From the NCBI RefSeq assembly GCF_011762185.1, contig NZ_JAASQJ010000002.1:186001-250000 (forward strand): DNA of 64,000 nt. The letters are read 5' to 3'. Every line of letters begins with the position of its first letter. Positions within the stretch are counted from its first letter, which is position 1. Below, in pieces: positions 18,846 through 28,796 of this stretch. The translations under genes were made by a program, and so were the position numbers. The DNA comes from Dyadobacter arcticus. Its GTDB lineage: Bacteria; Bacteroidota; Bacteroidia; Cytophagales; Spirosomataceae. The notes beneath the pieces were generated by a model. That model saw only the letters and a program-made list of their open reading frames with translations, was not told the DNA's origin and did not search any database.

Positions 18846-19691
18846 TTACTGCTGGGTCCTTTGCTTAAACCGAATATAGAAGGCAATGATATTGAGCACG
18901 AAAACCAGTACAATTAAAACCACTGCAGTGCCGTAAGCCAAGGGCCTGACCTGTTCAATGGACTGGTGCTGCGTGGAAAGCATATATAAGTGATAGGGCA
19001 AAGCCATAAATTCCTGGTTCACCGAGGTCGCGGAGCCATTGATATAAAAAGCGACGCCGGTAAATAATATGGGTGCCGTCTCGCCTGCTGCTCTCGACAA
19101 AGTCAGGATTACGCCGGTTAGAATACCCGGTAACGCAGTCGGCAAAACGACATCTTTGATGGTTTCAAATTGCGTCGCGCCTAGGGCAAGCGTCGCTTCC
19201 CGCATGCTATCAGGTATTCTTTTTAAGGCTTCCTCTGTGGTGGTAATGATGTACGGCAATGAAAGCAGCCCCAGGGTTAGTCCAGCCGACAAGACGGAAG
19301 TCCCCAGGTGGAGCGCCTGAACAAATAAAGCCAGCCCGAACAAACCATAAATAATGGACGGGATACCAGCCAGGTTCCGGATTGAGGCCCTGATAATACC
19401 TGTAAGCACAGAAGGCTTTGCATACTCATTGAGATAAACCGCACAAGCAATGCCGAAAGGCACCGCAAAAAGCGTGGTGATCAAGGTAAGCCATAAGGTG
19501 CCAGTTATCGCAGGCAGTATTCCGCCGCGGGTCATTCCCTGGGTCGGTGGCCGGCTTATGAATTTCCAGGAAAGCGAAGACACCCCTTTTGAAAAAATAT
19601 CAAACAAAATGATACCCAGGAACAGACAGACCAGGATGGTACTCCCGAGTAAAACCGTCCAATTAAGAAAATGGAATAGACTCTTTTTCAT
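18846..19691 (-). CDS. pstA: Phosphate ABC transporter permease PstA
   Basis: A 281-residue inner-membrane permease with six predicted hydrophobic segments and the inner-membrane loop IPDSMREATLALGATQFETI, the EAA motif that docks PstB. The RGGILPAITGTLWLT stretch is typical of PstA. I start at 19691 (MKKSLFHFLNW), which overlaps pstC by 4 bp; the long open frame further upstream lies over pstC in another frame. Translationally coupled with pstC and pstB. Confidence 0.95.
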   Translation of the reverse strand: MKKSLFHFLNWTVLLGSTILVCLFLGIILFDIFSKGVSSLSWKFISRPPTQGMTRGGILPAITGTLWLTLITTLFAVPFGIACAVYLNEYAKPSVLTGIIRASIRNLAGIPSIIYGLFGLALFVQALHLGTSVLSAGLTLGLLSLPYIITTTEEALKRIPDSMREATLALGATQFETIKDVVLPTALPGILTGVILTLSRAAGETAPILFTGVAFYINGSATSVNQEFMALPYHLYMLSTQHQSIEQVRPLAYGTAVVLIVLVFVLNIIAFYIRFKQRTQQ

Positions 19692-20575
19692 GCCTGAAAT
19701 TTGCGTAAACTGTTGGCGAAATATTCCCCCAGAAAGTTGATCGCCAGGGTGATGAGGAATAACACGGCTGCAATGGCAAAAAGCGCAAAGTAATGGGTCG
19801 TTTGGTATGGCACCTCCCCCATTTCGATGGCGATAGTGGCCGTGATCGTGCGGATGGAATCCAGGAAACCGCCAGGCATGGCAGACGCATTCCCGGTCGC
19901 CATCAGCACCGTCATGGTTTCTCCAAGTGCCCTGCCCAGTCCGAGCATAACGGCTGCGATCAGGCCGGGCAAAGCCGCGGGCAATGTTACCTGAGATAGC
20001 GTCGCCCACTTGTTCGCACCCAGCGCCAAAGAAGCTTCCCGGTAGGTTTTCGGAACCGCATTAATGGCATCCTCGCTGATGGTTATAATGGTCGGCAACG
20101 CCATCACAGCCAATAACACAGATCCATTTAATGCATTTAATCCATTTTGCATGCCGAATAGTTTGGCGATTCCCGGGCCTACCAATACGATCCCGAGAAA
20201 ACCAATAGCAACCGAAGGAATGGCGGCAAGCATTTCAATAACCGGCTTCAAAACAGCCTGCAATTTTCCCGGTGCAAATTCTGACAAAAAAGCTGCCGTA
20301 AAAATACCCAGCGGCACCGCTATGAGCATAGAACCTGCCGCCACCAAACCTGTACTAGCCAACAGCGGCAGGATACTGTAATTTCTATCAACACTTCCCG
20401 GGTCCCATTGGTATCCGGTAAAAAAATCAATAGGGTTTACTTCTGCAAAAAAGGCAATGCTGTTGTAGATCAGCATCATAAAAATACCTCCCAGCAAAAC
20501 GATGGTAACCATCCCCGTGCCTTTAAAGAGTTGTTTTAAAAGCCAATCTGTGTTTTCCCGCTTCTTTACATCCAT
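19688..20575 (-). CDS. pstC: Phosphate ABC transporter permease PstC
   Basis: A 295-residue permease with the EAA loop VPKTYREASLALGANKWATL and the PstC-type WDPGSVDRNYSILPLLASTGLVA near residue 50. It forms the PstC-PstA channel for phosphate. The start at 20575 is 5 bp after the pstS stop, and the end overlaps pstA by 4 bp. Confidence 0.95.
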   Translation of the reverse strand: MDVKKRENTDWLLKQLFKGTGMVTIVLLGGIFMMLIYNSIAFFAEVNPIDFFTGYQWDPGSVDRNYSILPLLASTGLVAAGSMLIAVPLGIFTAAFLSEFAPGKLQAVLKPVIEMLAAIPSVAIGFLGIVLVGPGIAKLFGMQNGLNALNGSVLLAVMALPTIITISEDAINAVPKTYREASLALGANKWATLSQVTLPAALPGLIAAVMLGLGRALGETMTVLMATGNASAMPGGFLDSIRTITATIAIEMGEVPYQTTHYFALFAIAAVLFLITLAINFLGEYFANSLRKFQA

Positions 20576-20580
20576 GACAT

Positions 20581-21405
20581 TCAGTTTACCGGATAATAGC
20601 CAGCCTCTTTAATAATTTTTTGCCCTATCTGACCTTTTTCAAAATCCAGGAAGGGCTTGACTTTATCGTAGGAATCAGACTTATAATATTGAAACAAAGG
20701 CCTCTGGAAAAAATATTTTCCTGCTGCAATCATTTTAGCATTCAATGGCGAAACGGCTTTATCCTTTCCCGAATAGACTGTCAACACCTTCAAACCTTTG
20801 CTGCCGCCGTGGATAACATAACCGGCACCTACATAGCCGATACCCGAGTTGTCCTGCTTGATGGCCTCTAAAATCTGCGCATTCCCGTTCATTTCTTTGG
20901 CGTGTGGGCTAAAGGCGATTTCAAGCTTTTTTTTGACGAAATCGTGTGTGCCGGAATTACTTTGCCTTCCATAAATATTCACAGGCAGTTTTTCAGAAGT
21001 TATCGAGGACCAATCCTTATAGGCACCGCTCAGAATGAGGGCCAGGGTTTTGGTGCTGATTGAGTCGATCGGCAGGTCGTCGGATACCACGAAAGCAATG
21101 GCATCCTGGGCAAAAATGAAAGAATCAATTCGAACCGTTTTCTTTTTGAACAAGTCAATTTCCTCGCTATTGATACTCCTGGAAGAGTTGGCCATGTCGG
21201 CAGTACCATTCAGCAGCGAAGCGATGCCAAGGCCGGAACCTCCTCCGGAAATGGAAACAAAAACTTCGGGGTTATCGCTGTGAAACGTCTCGGCAAGCTG
21301 AACGGCCAGATTCACTTCCGTATCCGATCCCTTTATTTTGATCGTATCACTGTCCCGGGCACATGAGATCAGAAACATCAATAAATAAGCTGGCCAATAC
21401 CGCAT
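20581..21405 (-). CDS. pstS: Phosphate-binding lipoprotein PstS
   Basis: A 274-residue substrate-binding protein with a short lipoprotein signal (MFLISCARD). The phosphate-binding segments are recognisable: IKGSDTEVNLA, ISGGGSGLGIASLLNGTADMANSSR and RQSNSGTHDFVKKK. It delivers phosphate to PstCA. First gene of the pst operon; no PhoB-type box was sought in detail. Confidence 0.93.
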   Translation of the reverse strand: MRYWPAYLLMFLISCARDSDTIKIKGSDTEVNLAVQLAETFHSDNPEVFVSISGGGSGLGIASLLNGTADMANSSRSINSEEIDLFKKKTVRIDSFIFAQDAIAFVVSDDLPIDSISTKTLALILSGAYKDWSSITSEKLPVNIYGRQSNSGTHDFVKKKLEIAFSPHAKEMNGNAQILEAIKQDNSGIGYVGAGYVIHGGSKGLKVLTVYSGKDKAVSPLNAKMIAAGKYFFQRPLFQYYKSDSYDKVKPFLDFEKGQIGQKIIKEAGYYPVN

Positions 21406-21581
21406 GATTTTCGCTGATCCGCATTGAAAAAGAAAGTAATATTAGCCAAAATGGAAGCAAGCGCATGTTGTCATTTTGTTATGAAATCTGTTCTTCGCCG
21501 CAGGTCATCAAGGCGTTTGGATTACCCGAAAGAATCAAGGCTAAACCATGAGGAAATCGGTAACTTTATCGAAAAGAAATC

Positions 21582-22400
21582 ATGGTATGGAAACTGGTTT
21601 TGGCTGTAATCGCTATTGCAACCATTTTATATTTTGCCGGAAAAGTCTCTGTTTATCTTCAATTCAAGGAAGAAATAGCGCGGCTATTTTCAAAACACGA
21701 TTTAACATCGCGGAAGGAGTTCAAATATGCAGATCTTACTGACCTTCCCCAACCTGTACAACATTATTTCCGGCATGTTTTAAAGGAAGGGCAGCCCTAC
21801 ATCGCTTCGGCAAGGTTGCTTCACGACGGACAATTCAAAACCGATCTGAAGAAGGATTGGGTGAATATGTCCGGAGAAGAATACTTCACCACCGGAAAGC
21901 CGGGCTTCGTCTGGAAAGGTACCACCTTGCTATTTACCGCGAGGGACATGTATATCGCAAATCAAGGCAGACTAGTAGTTTCTCTATTTAACCTGATCAA
22001 AGTACTGGATGGCAAAGGTCCAAAATACGATGAAGGCGAATTGCTCCGCTGGCTGGGTGAAAGTGCGTGTTTCCCAACCAATTTACTGCCCAGCGAAAAT
22101 TTGGAATGGTTACCTGTCGACGATGATTCAGCGAAACTGAACTTCCGGCACGAGGGGATCTTCATTTCATTTGTGGTCACCTTCGATAATAACCATGAGA
22201 TTATCCAAATGGAAACAGAGCGGTACATGGACGATGTCCGCAAGGAAAAATGGATTAACAAGACTAGCGATCATGAAGTCCATAATGACGTACTGATCCC
22301 GACCTTATTAGAAGCAGGTTGGCAATTAAAAGAAGGTTACTTCCCATACGCGAAATTCAAAATCAGAAAGATTGAGTACGATAAAAGTGAAATGTTCTAA
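21582..22400 (+). CDS. DUF6544 family protein with N-terminal membrane anchor
   Basis: A 272-residue protein with one N-terminal hydrophobic segment and then a beta-rich domain. DLPQPVQHYFRHVLKEGQP and the later WLGESACFPTNLLPSENLEW stretch match DUF6544. A second family member is at 40877-41974 (ELPEPVKRYLRFTGSIGKP and the FNDMCCLAPATLID stretch). Function unknown. Single gene convergent with the AI-2E family transporter gene, with 14 bp between the stops. Confidence 0.8.
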   Translation: MVWKLVLAVIAIATILYFAGKVSVYLQFKEEIARLFSKHDLTSRKEFKYADLTDLPQPVQHYFRHVLKEGQPYIASARLLHDGQFKTDLKKDWVNMSGEEYFTTGKPGFVWKGTTLLFTARDMYIANQGRLVVSLFNLIKVLDGKGPKYDEGELLRWLGESACFPTNLLPSENLEWLPVDDDSAKLNFRHEGIFISFVVTFDNNHEIIQMETERYMDDVRKEKWINKTSDHEVHNDVLIPTLLEAGWQLKEGYFPYAKFKIRKIEYDKSEMF

Positions 22401-22414
22401 TCTTCGCAACAGCA

Positions 22415-23428
22415 CTAGTGCCTGAGCTCTCCAAATTCATTTGCATAGATCTTGGCTAACAGAACGAAGTAGCTGATTAGCAAAGGCCCGAAAATAAACC
22501 CCCAGAAGCCGAATAAATTAAGCCCCACGATCAAGCCAAGAACCGCGACAACTGGGTGCACATTGCCGATTTTTTGAAGCAAAGTGACTCGTGCGAGATA
22601 GTCCACATTTCCTGTTACCACCAGACTATAAACTGCAAGTCCAATCGCCTGACCGCTATTACCCGATGAATACAAGAAAATAATTAAAGGTATCCAGATG
22701 AAGGCCGTGCCGACGACAGGAAAAAAAGCAAAGAGTGCCGTCATAAAGCCCCAAAGCATATAGTCACGGATACCAAAAATCCAGTATCCAAAGATTGCGA
22801 AGAGCCCCTGTATAATGGAAATCAGGGGGATGCCAAATGCATTGGCCCGTACCATATTTTTTGTTTCTACGGCAAGGATATGCACATTTTCATCCTTTAA
22901 CGGAATGATCCCAGCCACTTTCCTTTCCATCGCAATGCCATTTGTAAGCATAAAAAAGAAGAGAAAAAGGATCATCAGCAGGTTGCCAACGACTGCAGCC
23001 GAACTATTTAGCAAAGAGGGGAGAAAATTAGTAACCACCTTTTGGATCTCCCTTAGGTTTTCATCAGTGAAAACATCCTGTCCTGTCCATACTTTAATCT
23101 GGGCAGATACGGATTTAAAAACCACGATGACTTGCTCGGAATTGTCAAAAAGTACATTTACCTGGGAAGAAATCAAATGGATAGCAAAAGAAACCGGAAG
23201 ACCGATACCAACAAGAAATGCGAACATAAACAAGAGGGCGGTTGCACTTTTGTTCCAGCTTTTCCGCACAGTGAGTGCAAAATACCATTCGCGGCTTAAA
23301 ATATACAATGTCAGTGCGCCCAGGAACCCTGGAATGAAAACGTAGAGTTCCAGTAACAGCAGTAATGCCAGTCCTGCCAATATGACCAGTAACCCTATCT
23401 GCCTGATCCGGTTGTTAAATGTTGCCAT
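22415..23428 (-). CDS. AI-2E family transporter (PF01594 type membrane protein)
   Basis: A 337-residue membrane protein with about eight hydrophobic segments: a pair at the N-terminus, then a group from residue 150 onward. GFMTALFAFFPVVGTAFIWIPL and the HPVVAVLGLIVGLNLFGFWGFIFGPLL stretch near the C-terminus are characteristic of this family. Members include AI-2 exporters (TqsA) and Na+/H+ antiporters, so the substrate is open. Single gene, divergent from the P-type ATPase. Confidence 0.9.
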   Translation of the reverse strand: MATFNNRIRQIGLLVILAGLALLLLLELYVFIPGFLGALTLYILSREWYFALTVRKSWNKSATALLFMFAFLVGIGLPVSFAIHLISSQVNVLFDNSEQVIVVFKSVSAQIKVWTGQDVFTDENLREIQKVVTNFLPSLLNSSAAVVGNLLMILFLFFFMLTNGIAMERKVAGIIPLKDENVHILAVETKNMVRANAFGIPLISIIQGLFAIFGYWIFGIRDYMLWGFMTALFAFFPVVGTAFIWIPLIIFLYSSGNSGQAIGLAVYSLVVTGNVDYLARVTLLQKIGNVHPVVAVLGLIVGLNLFGFWGFIFGPLLISYFVLLAKIYANEFGELRH

Positions 23429-23637
23429 CGAATGATTGGTTAACCGGGAAAATAATCACTACCCCCGTGATCAAAGGACGACAGTTAATGGCAGACACCA
23501 ATTTAAATTAATGGATTACAAGCATTTATCTTGTTAGCGAGCGATTATGAATTAATTCAAATCATCATGTTCAGGAAATGAGATATCGGCTTTGTTTGAC
23601 TAATTTGAACAAAGAGTCTTGCATTTAAAATGACAGC

Positions 23638-26298
23638 ATGTTAGAAACACCTCGCCAAAATACATCCGAAGAGCCTGGCAAGCTCGATATTACAGATTTA
23701 AAAACCGGGTTATCCAGTCAGGAAGCAGGGTCGAGGATTTTAGAATTTGGTCTGAATGAATTAGAGCAGGTAAAACCAGAGAGCATCTGGTCTATCCTGT
23801 CGCGGCAGGTGAATAGTGTCATCGTCTGGATCCTCGCGGCGGCGGCAATCGTGTCTTTTTTCCTTGGCGATACCCTTGAAGGCTTTGCAGTGATAGCAGT
23901 CATTTTAATCAATGCAATTACCGGGTTTATCCTCGAATACAATGCCAGGCAATCCATGGAAGCTTTGCGCAAACTGGATACTACACCAGCAAGAGTGCTT
24001 CGTGACAGAAAAATCATGGAAATTCCTTCAGAGCAGGTGACAATAGGTGATATCCTGATTTTGGAGGCGGGTGATCTAATACCTGCGGATGCGCTTATCC
24101 GGGAAGTCAATCAGTTGACTGTCGACGAATCTGCATTAACTGGTGAATCTGTTCCTTCACCAAAAACTATAGACCCTTCCCAGAAAGATGCGCCGCTTGG
24201 CGACCGGCACGACTGTCTTTTTAAGGGAACTGCCATAACCAATGGCAATGCCAAAGCAGTGGTAACCGGCATCGGCCAGTCAACCGAGCTGGGCAAGATC
24301 GCCACCATGGTCAGCCAGGCCAAGCGAACGGCCACACCTTTGGAAGCCAAGCTGGATGCCTTGGGAAAAGTGCTGATCTGGGTTACGCTTGGGATGGCGA
24401 CGTTATTTTTAATCGTCGGATTTTTGAGGGGACAGGAAATTAAACAGTTGATAGAAACTGCCGTTGCGCTGGCCATTGCCGCCATACCGGAAGGAATGTC
24501 GGTTGTTGCCACGGTTGCTCTTGCTTACGGAATGCTCCGTTTGGCTGAAAAAAAGGTAATTGTCAAACGTCTTTCAGCCGTAGAAACACTCGGAGGAACC
24601 AACGTTATTTTCACCGATAAAACGGGTACGCTTACCGAAAATAAAATTGAAGTCGAGGCGCTTAGGGCAGCCGGAAATGATTTTAGCGTTCGCATTAATA
24701 CAGACAAAGGGGGTGGCCAAACACTTGAAATTCTGAAAGGCGATCAGGGCCTGATCCATTCACCCGAAATTGAAATGCTTGCGCGAATTGGCGCGCTGGT
24801 TAACAATGCACAGCTGGATTCGAAGAAATCAGAGCGGAGAGAATTAGGTGACCCCGTCGAAGTAGCGCTGCTTTTGTATGCCCGCGCCTCCGGTATAGAC
24901 CTTCATAAACTCTATAGGGATTATCAGCGGCAGGCCGAAAAAGCGTTCAGTTCCGATACTCGGATGATGGCCACCCTCGACCAGGTCGGACCCGATTATT
25001 TTATTGGTGTCAAAGGTGCTGTGGAAGAAGTTTCCGCGCTTTGTAATTGGGAAAATCAGGAAGATAGAACGAAGGAACTTGAAGTTTCAGAGGCGATGGC
25101 AGCGGATGGGCTCCGGACCCTTGCTTTTGCCTACCGGCAAACCGACCATAAGCCGGGAGAAAATTTTACACAAGAAGAAAAACTGACCTATGCAGGACTG
25201 ATCGGGTTTCTGGACCCGCCGCGTAAGGAAGTGATCAAATCGTTGAATGCGTGTCATGATGCTGGAATCAAGGTAATTATGGTTACCGGCGACCATCCGG
25301 CAACTTCACTGAAAATCGCCAAACAGGTAAATTTGGTTGGCCCCGACGAACAGTTGGTGATCACTGGAAAAGACCTTGAAGCATTTGACTTTGCATCATT
25401 AGATGACCAAAAAAAGATGATGGAATGCCATGTATTTGCCCGGGTAAATCCTGCGCAAAAACTGGATATGATCGATTTTTACCAAAAACAGGGAGACATT
25501 GTTGGTATGACCGGTGATGGTGTAAATGACGCTCCGGCATTAAAAAAATCTGACATCGGCATCGCCATGGGACTGCGGGGTACCGCCGTTGCCGCCGAAG
25601 CTGCGGATATGGTCTTGAAAGATGATTCCTTCGCATCCATTGTACACGCCATTGAGCAGGGAAGGGTGATTTTCGAAAATATCAGAAAGTTTATTGTGTT
25701 TCTGTTGTCCTGTAATATGAGTGAAATTTTCGTAGTCACTTTTGCTGGGTTCCTCAATGTGGGAAGTCCGCTGCTACCACTTCAAATCCTTTTCATCAAC
25801 ATCATTACCGATGTCTTTCCGGCGCTTGCATTGGGCGTTGGAAAGGACAACAAGAAACTGATGAAATCCCCTCCCCGAGATCCAAAACAGCCCATATTAC
25901 AAATAGCGGATTGGAAAAGAATTGTATTTTATGCCTTGGTTATGACCGCCTCGGTGCTGGGTGTTTACTGGTATGTGATCAATCAGTTAGGATTAAGCCC
26001 ACAGGAAGGAAACACCATTACCTTTTACGCACTTTCGCTGGCACAGCTGCTTCATGTTTTCAATATGTATTCAGGTAAGCTGCGTTTTTTTAACAATGAA
26101 ATCACCCGGAACAAATTTATCTGGATGGCATTGATCTTATGCATCCTAATTATGTTCGCCACCAATTACATCCCGTTTCTGAGGCATATATTGTCGCTAC
26201 AAAGACTTGATATCCAATCTTTGAAATTAATCTTGGCTGCCGGAATCTCACCCATTCTGGTGATACAAACGGTGCGCATATTTGTCCCAATCAAATAG
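23638..26298 (+). CDS. P2-type cation-translocating ATPase (Ca2+-ATPase-like)
   Basis: An 886-residue pump with an actuator-domain TGES, phosphorylation motif DKTGTLT (Asp327), MVTGDHPATS and TGDGVNDAPALKKSDIGIAMG. TM4 has PEGMS and TM6 NIITD, which supply Ca2+ ligands in P2A ATPases. Ten hydrophobic segments fit the P2 layout. Ca2+ export is therefore likely, although related pumps move Mn2+ or other cations. It has its own promoter region (210 bp gap) and is followed by the cupin-adh-usp operon. Confidence 0.9.
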   Translation: MLETPRQNTSEEPGKLDITDLKTGLSSQEAGSRILEFGLNELEQVKPESIWSILSRQVNSVIVWILAAAAIVSFFLGDTLEGFAVIAVILINAITGFILEYNARQSMEALRKLDTTPARVLRDRKIMEIPSEQVTIGDILILEAGDLIPADALIREVNQLTVDESALTGESVPSPKTIDPSQKDAPLGDRHDCLFKGTAITNGNAKAVVTGIGQSTELGKIATMVSQAKRTATPLEAKLDALGKVLIWVTLGMATLFLIVGFLRGQEIKQLIETAVALAIAAIPEGMSVVATVALAYGMLRLAEKKVIVKRLSAVETLGGTNVIFTDKTGTLTENKIEVEALRAAGNDFSVRINTDKGGGQTLEILKGDQGLIHSPEIEMLARIGALVNNAQLDSKKSERRELGDPVEVALLLYARASGIDLHKLYRDYQRQAEKAFSSDTRMMATLDQVGPDYFIGVKGAVEEVSALCNWENQEDRTKELEVSEAMAADGLRTLAFAYRQTDHKPGENFTQEEKLTYAGLIGFLDPPRKEVIKSLNACHDAGIKVIMVTGDHPATSLKIAKQVNLVGPDEQLVITGKDLEAFDFASLDDQKKMMECHVFARVNPAQKLDMIDFYQKQGDIVGMTGDGVNDAPALKKSDIGIAMGLRGTAVAAEAADMVLKDDSFASIVHAIEQGRVIFENIRKFIVFLLSCNMSEIFVVTFAGFLNVGSPLLPLQILFINIITDVFPALALGVGKDNKKLMKSPPRDPKQPILQIADWKRIVFYALVMTASVLGVYWYVINQLGLSPQEGNTITFYALSLAQLLHVFNMYSGKLRFFNNEITRNKFIWMALILCILIMFATNYIPFLRHILSLQRLDIQSLKLILAAGISPILVIQTVRIFVPIK

Positions 26299-26316
26299 TA
26301 CAAATGTTTTCTAATC

Positions 26317-26332
26317 TGTGATAGATGCAACT
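26317..26332 (-). promoter_or_regulatory. 16-bp operator copy, upstream of cupin-adh-usp operon
   Basis: TGTGATAGATGCAACT on the + strand. A second, inverted weaker copy CAGTGCATCTATAACA follows at 26338-26353, and together they form the palindromic arrangement TAGATGCA ... TGCATCTA. It lies 125 bp before the cupin start. Confidence 0.65.
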
Positions 26333-26337
26333 TGTTG

Positions 26338-26353
26338 CAGTGCATCTATAACA
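26338..26353 (+). promoter_or_regulatory. Second, weaker operator copy, inverted
   Basis: CAGTGCATCTATAACA keeps the CATCTA centre and one good half-site. It faces the copy at 26317, which could allow cooperative binding by two dimers. Confidence 0.4.
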
Positions 26354-26456
26354 AGTTGCGCGCAAAATAGCCTCACCTTTATGGTTGCTGCTAGCTGATA
26401 CTTATCGCTAATGAATTCATGAGGTTAGTAAAGCAATTACTAATCGATCCCTCGTT

Positions 26457-26816
26457 ATGAATAGCAAAGACAGAAAAGAAAATGACACCGAAATGGAGAA
26501 ATCCAAAGCACACATCGTAGTTGAAATCGTACAGTATGTTCCAAAAACCGTGTCAAGCAGGACTATCATCAAGAAGACAACCGGTAATATCACCGTGTCT
26601 TCATTTGATACAGGAGAGGAGCTGGCAGAGAAATCCTCTGCCTTTGATGCCTACATTCAGATCATCGACGGATCTGCCGAAATTGTTATTGATGGCAAAA
26701 AACACAAACTCAAATTAGGTCAGGGAATCATCATTCCGGCCCATTCGAAAAATTCCTTTTGCGCCAAAGAACAATTTAAAATGATCTCCACAGTGATTAA
26801 AAGTGGTTATGAATAA
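26457..26816 (+). CDS. Cupin-domain protein
   Basis: A 119-residue single-domain cupin: IQIIDGSAEIVIDGKKHKLKLGQGIIIPAHSKN covers both beta-barrel motifs. The metal-binding His pair of motif 1 is absent (FDAYIQIIDG), so this is probably not an iron dioxygenase. An internal ATG at 26493 is an alternative start. It lies 125 bp downstream of a good copy of the 16-bp operator and 24 bp before the alcohol dehydrogenase gene. Confidence 0.8.
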   Translation: MNSKDRKENDTEMEKSKAHIVVEIVQYVPKTVSSRTIIKKTTGNITVSSFDTGEELAEKSSAFDAYIQIIDGSAEIVIDGKKHKLKLGQGIIIPAHSKNSFCAKEQFKMISTVIKSGYE

Positions 26817-26840
26817 TCTAACCGCCAAATCAATAAATTT

Positions 26841-27875
26841 ATGATACCAAAAAAAATGAAGGCGGCTGTTGTTCACAGTTTTGGGCAACCGCTTCAAATC
26901 GAAGAAATGCCCGTAAAAGAACCAGGTAAAAATCAGATCCTGGTTAAGGTCATTGCAAGTGGCGTATGCCATACAGATCTGCACGCCACCGACGGCGACT
27001 GGCCTGTAAAACCAAAAATGCCACTTATTCCAGGGCACGAGGGAATTGGTTATGTGGTTGCATTAGGTCCGGAAGTGACCGGTATAAAAGAAGGCGATAT
27101 TGTCGGCGTTCCCTGGCTGTACAGCGCTTGCGGCGGTTGTGAATTCTGCATCTCGGGCTGGGAAACGTTATGCGAAACCCAGCAAAATGGCGGATACAGC
27201 GTAGATGGCAGTTTTGCAGAATATGTGATTGCAGATGCCAGATACGTTGCGCATCTACCTGACCATACCAATATGATCGAAATGGCCCCCATCTTATGTG
27301 CAGGGGTCACCGTATATAAAGGCCTTAAAGAAACCGAAACCAAGGCCGGAGAATGGGTTGCAATATCAGGAATCGGCGGTTTGGGACATTTGGCTGTACA
27401 ATATGCAAAAGCCATGGGAATGCATGTGGCTGCCATTGACATCAGTAAAGACAAGCTTGATCTGGCAAAAAGCCTGGGTGCGGACCTAACCGTAAATGCG
27501 CTTGAAGAAGATCCGGGCGAATTTTTGAAACGACAAACCGGTGGTATGCACGGCGTGCTGGTAACGGCTGTTTCGCCAATTGCCTTTAAACAAGGCATTT
27601 CTGCTTTGCGCAGAAAAGGTACAATTGCTTTGAATGGTCTACCCGCAGGAAGTTTCGACTTGCCTATTTTTGAAACTGTATTGAACCGGTACACCGTGCG
27701 AGGATCTATTGTCGGAACCAGAAAAGATCTTGCAGAATCCATCCAGTTTGCGCTGGAAGGCAAAGTGAAAGCAACAGTCCATACTGCCAAATTGGAAAAT
27801 ATCAATGCTGTATTTGATCAAATGAGAGCCGGAACAATTGAAGGCAGGGTGGTGATGGAGATTGGAACAGTCTAG
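26841..27875 (+). CDS. Zinc-dependent alcohol dehydrogenase (AdhP type)
   Basis: A 344-residue medium-chain dehydrogenase with the catalytic zinc site VCHTDLHATDGDW and PGHEGIG, structural-zinc Cys residues in the CGGCEFCISGWETLC stretch, and an NAD(P)-binding GIGGLGHLAVQYAKAMG. The pattern is that of ethanol-active AdhP/AdhA. It would regenerate NAD+ during fermentation or detoxify aldehydes. It lies between a cupin and a Usp gene in one operon; the Usp gene starts 4 bp after its stop. Confidence 0.92.
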   Translation: MIPKKMKAAVVHSFGQPLQIEEMPVKEPGKNQILVKVIASGVCHTDLHATDGDWPVKPKMPLIPGHEGIGYVVALGPEVTGIKEGDIVGVPWLYSACGGCEFCISGWETLCETQQNGGYSVDGSFAEYVIADARYVAHLPDHTNMIEMAPILCAGVTVYKGLKETETKAGEWVAISGIGGLGHLAVQYAKAMGMHVAAIDISKDKLDLAKSLGADLTVNALEEDPGEFLKRQTGGMHGVLVTAVSPIAFKQGISALRRKGTIALNGLPAGSFDLPIFETVLNRYTVRGSIVGTRKDLAESIQFALEGKVKATVHTAKLENINAVFDQMRAGTIEGRVVMEIGTV

Positions 27876-27879
27876 AATC

Positions 27880-28713
27880 ATGAAAAAAATACTAGTTACC
27901 ACCGATTTCTCCGCAGGCTCGAAAGCTGGCCTGCGGTTTGCTATCCAGCTGGCTTCACAAAGTAAATTTGCGCTGACCTTCTTCCATTCTTACAACGTCC
28001 TTTCGCCGACAGGCTGGACGGCGGCAAAGATCAAAGAATATAAAAAGTCAGAGTCGGCAAATGTTCAGCAGCAGCTTGATCTATTTGTTGAAAAAATCTA
28101 TCAGGAGCTTGAAATCCAGCCCGAACACCACCAATGCGTCATCAAAGGTTCCGTTTTTACGGAAAGCAATATCCTCAAATATGCTGCGGAGCAACATTTT
28201 GATTTTATATGCATCAGCACGCGGGGGGCCGGCAGACTGCAACGATTGCTTGGCACTAATACCGCCAATCTGATTAACAATTCAGAGATTCCTGTTATCG
28301 CTGTGCCGCATACCTATAAGTCCAAAAAGATTACCAGTATCCTCTACGCTTCCGATCTGACGAACCTCGATAAAGAACTGGAAATCGTAGCCGCATTTGC
28401 CAAACCACTCGATGCAGAAGTACAACTACTGCATTTCACCACTTTCCTGGAAACCCACATTGATCCCAAAAAAATTGAGCAGGCCACTAAAAAATCGGAT
28501 CACCTGCAACTAAAATTGGATATCAAGTTTTTTGAACCTTCCGAAAGTTTGGTCTCTCACATCGAAGCCGCCATCATCAGGACCAAGCCTTCCATGCTGG
28601 TCATGTTTACAGAGCACCACAGGAATTTGTTTGAAAAAATATTTCTGTCCAGTAAATCGGCGGAATATTCGTACCATCCGACGGTGCCTTTGTTGGTTTT
28701 CGGAAAGAATTAG
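27880..28713 (+). CDS. Tandem-domain universal stress protein
   Basis: About 277 residues from the ATG at 27880 (MKKILVTTDFSAGSKAGLRFA); an earlier TTG overlaps adh and is less likely. The first domain has STRGAGRLQRLLGTNT, close to the nucleotide motif but one residue short. The second starts near residue 145 (ITSILYASDLTNLDKEL). Decayed copies of parts of this gene are found further downstream near 29.16 and 29.5 kb. Confidence 0.9.
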   Translation: MKKILVTTDFSAGSKAGLRFAIQLASQSKFALTFFHSYNVLSPTGWTAAKIKEYKKSESANVQQQLDLFVEKIYQELEIQPEHHQCVIKGSVFTESNILKYAAEQHFDFICISTRGAGRLQRLLGTNTANLINNSEIPVIAVPHTYKSKKITSILYASDLTNLDKELEIVAAFAKPLDAEVQLLHFTTFLETHIDPKKIEQATKKSDHLQLKLDIKFFEPSESLVSHIEAAIIRTKPSMLVMFTEHHRNLFEKIFLSSKSAEYSYHPTVPLLVFGKN

Positions 28714-28796
28714 GTGAAGTAAAAGGACAGTTGATTCCCCGGTTCATATTTCTGCATTTTTGAACAGGCCAGTGACATTTGAACGATATCGAATCA

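Noticed and set aside
18089..21405. Possibility that pstSCAB is part of the operator-controlled regulon
   Set aside because: No copy of the 16-bp motif was found in the region upstream of pstS (21406-21581); a Pho-type control is more likely.
22815..23345. Long antisense open frame over the AI-2E transporter gene
   Set aside because: It mirrors the coding bias of a clear membrane-protein gene on the opposite strand and shows no domain.
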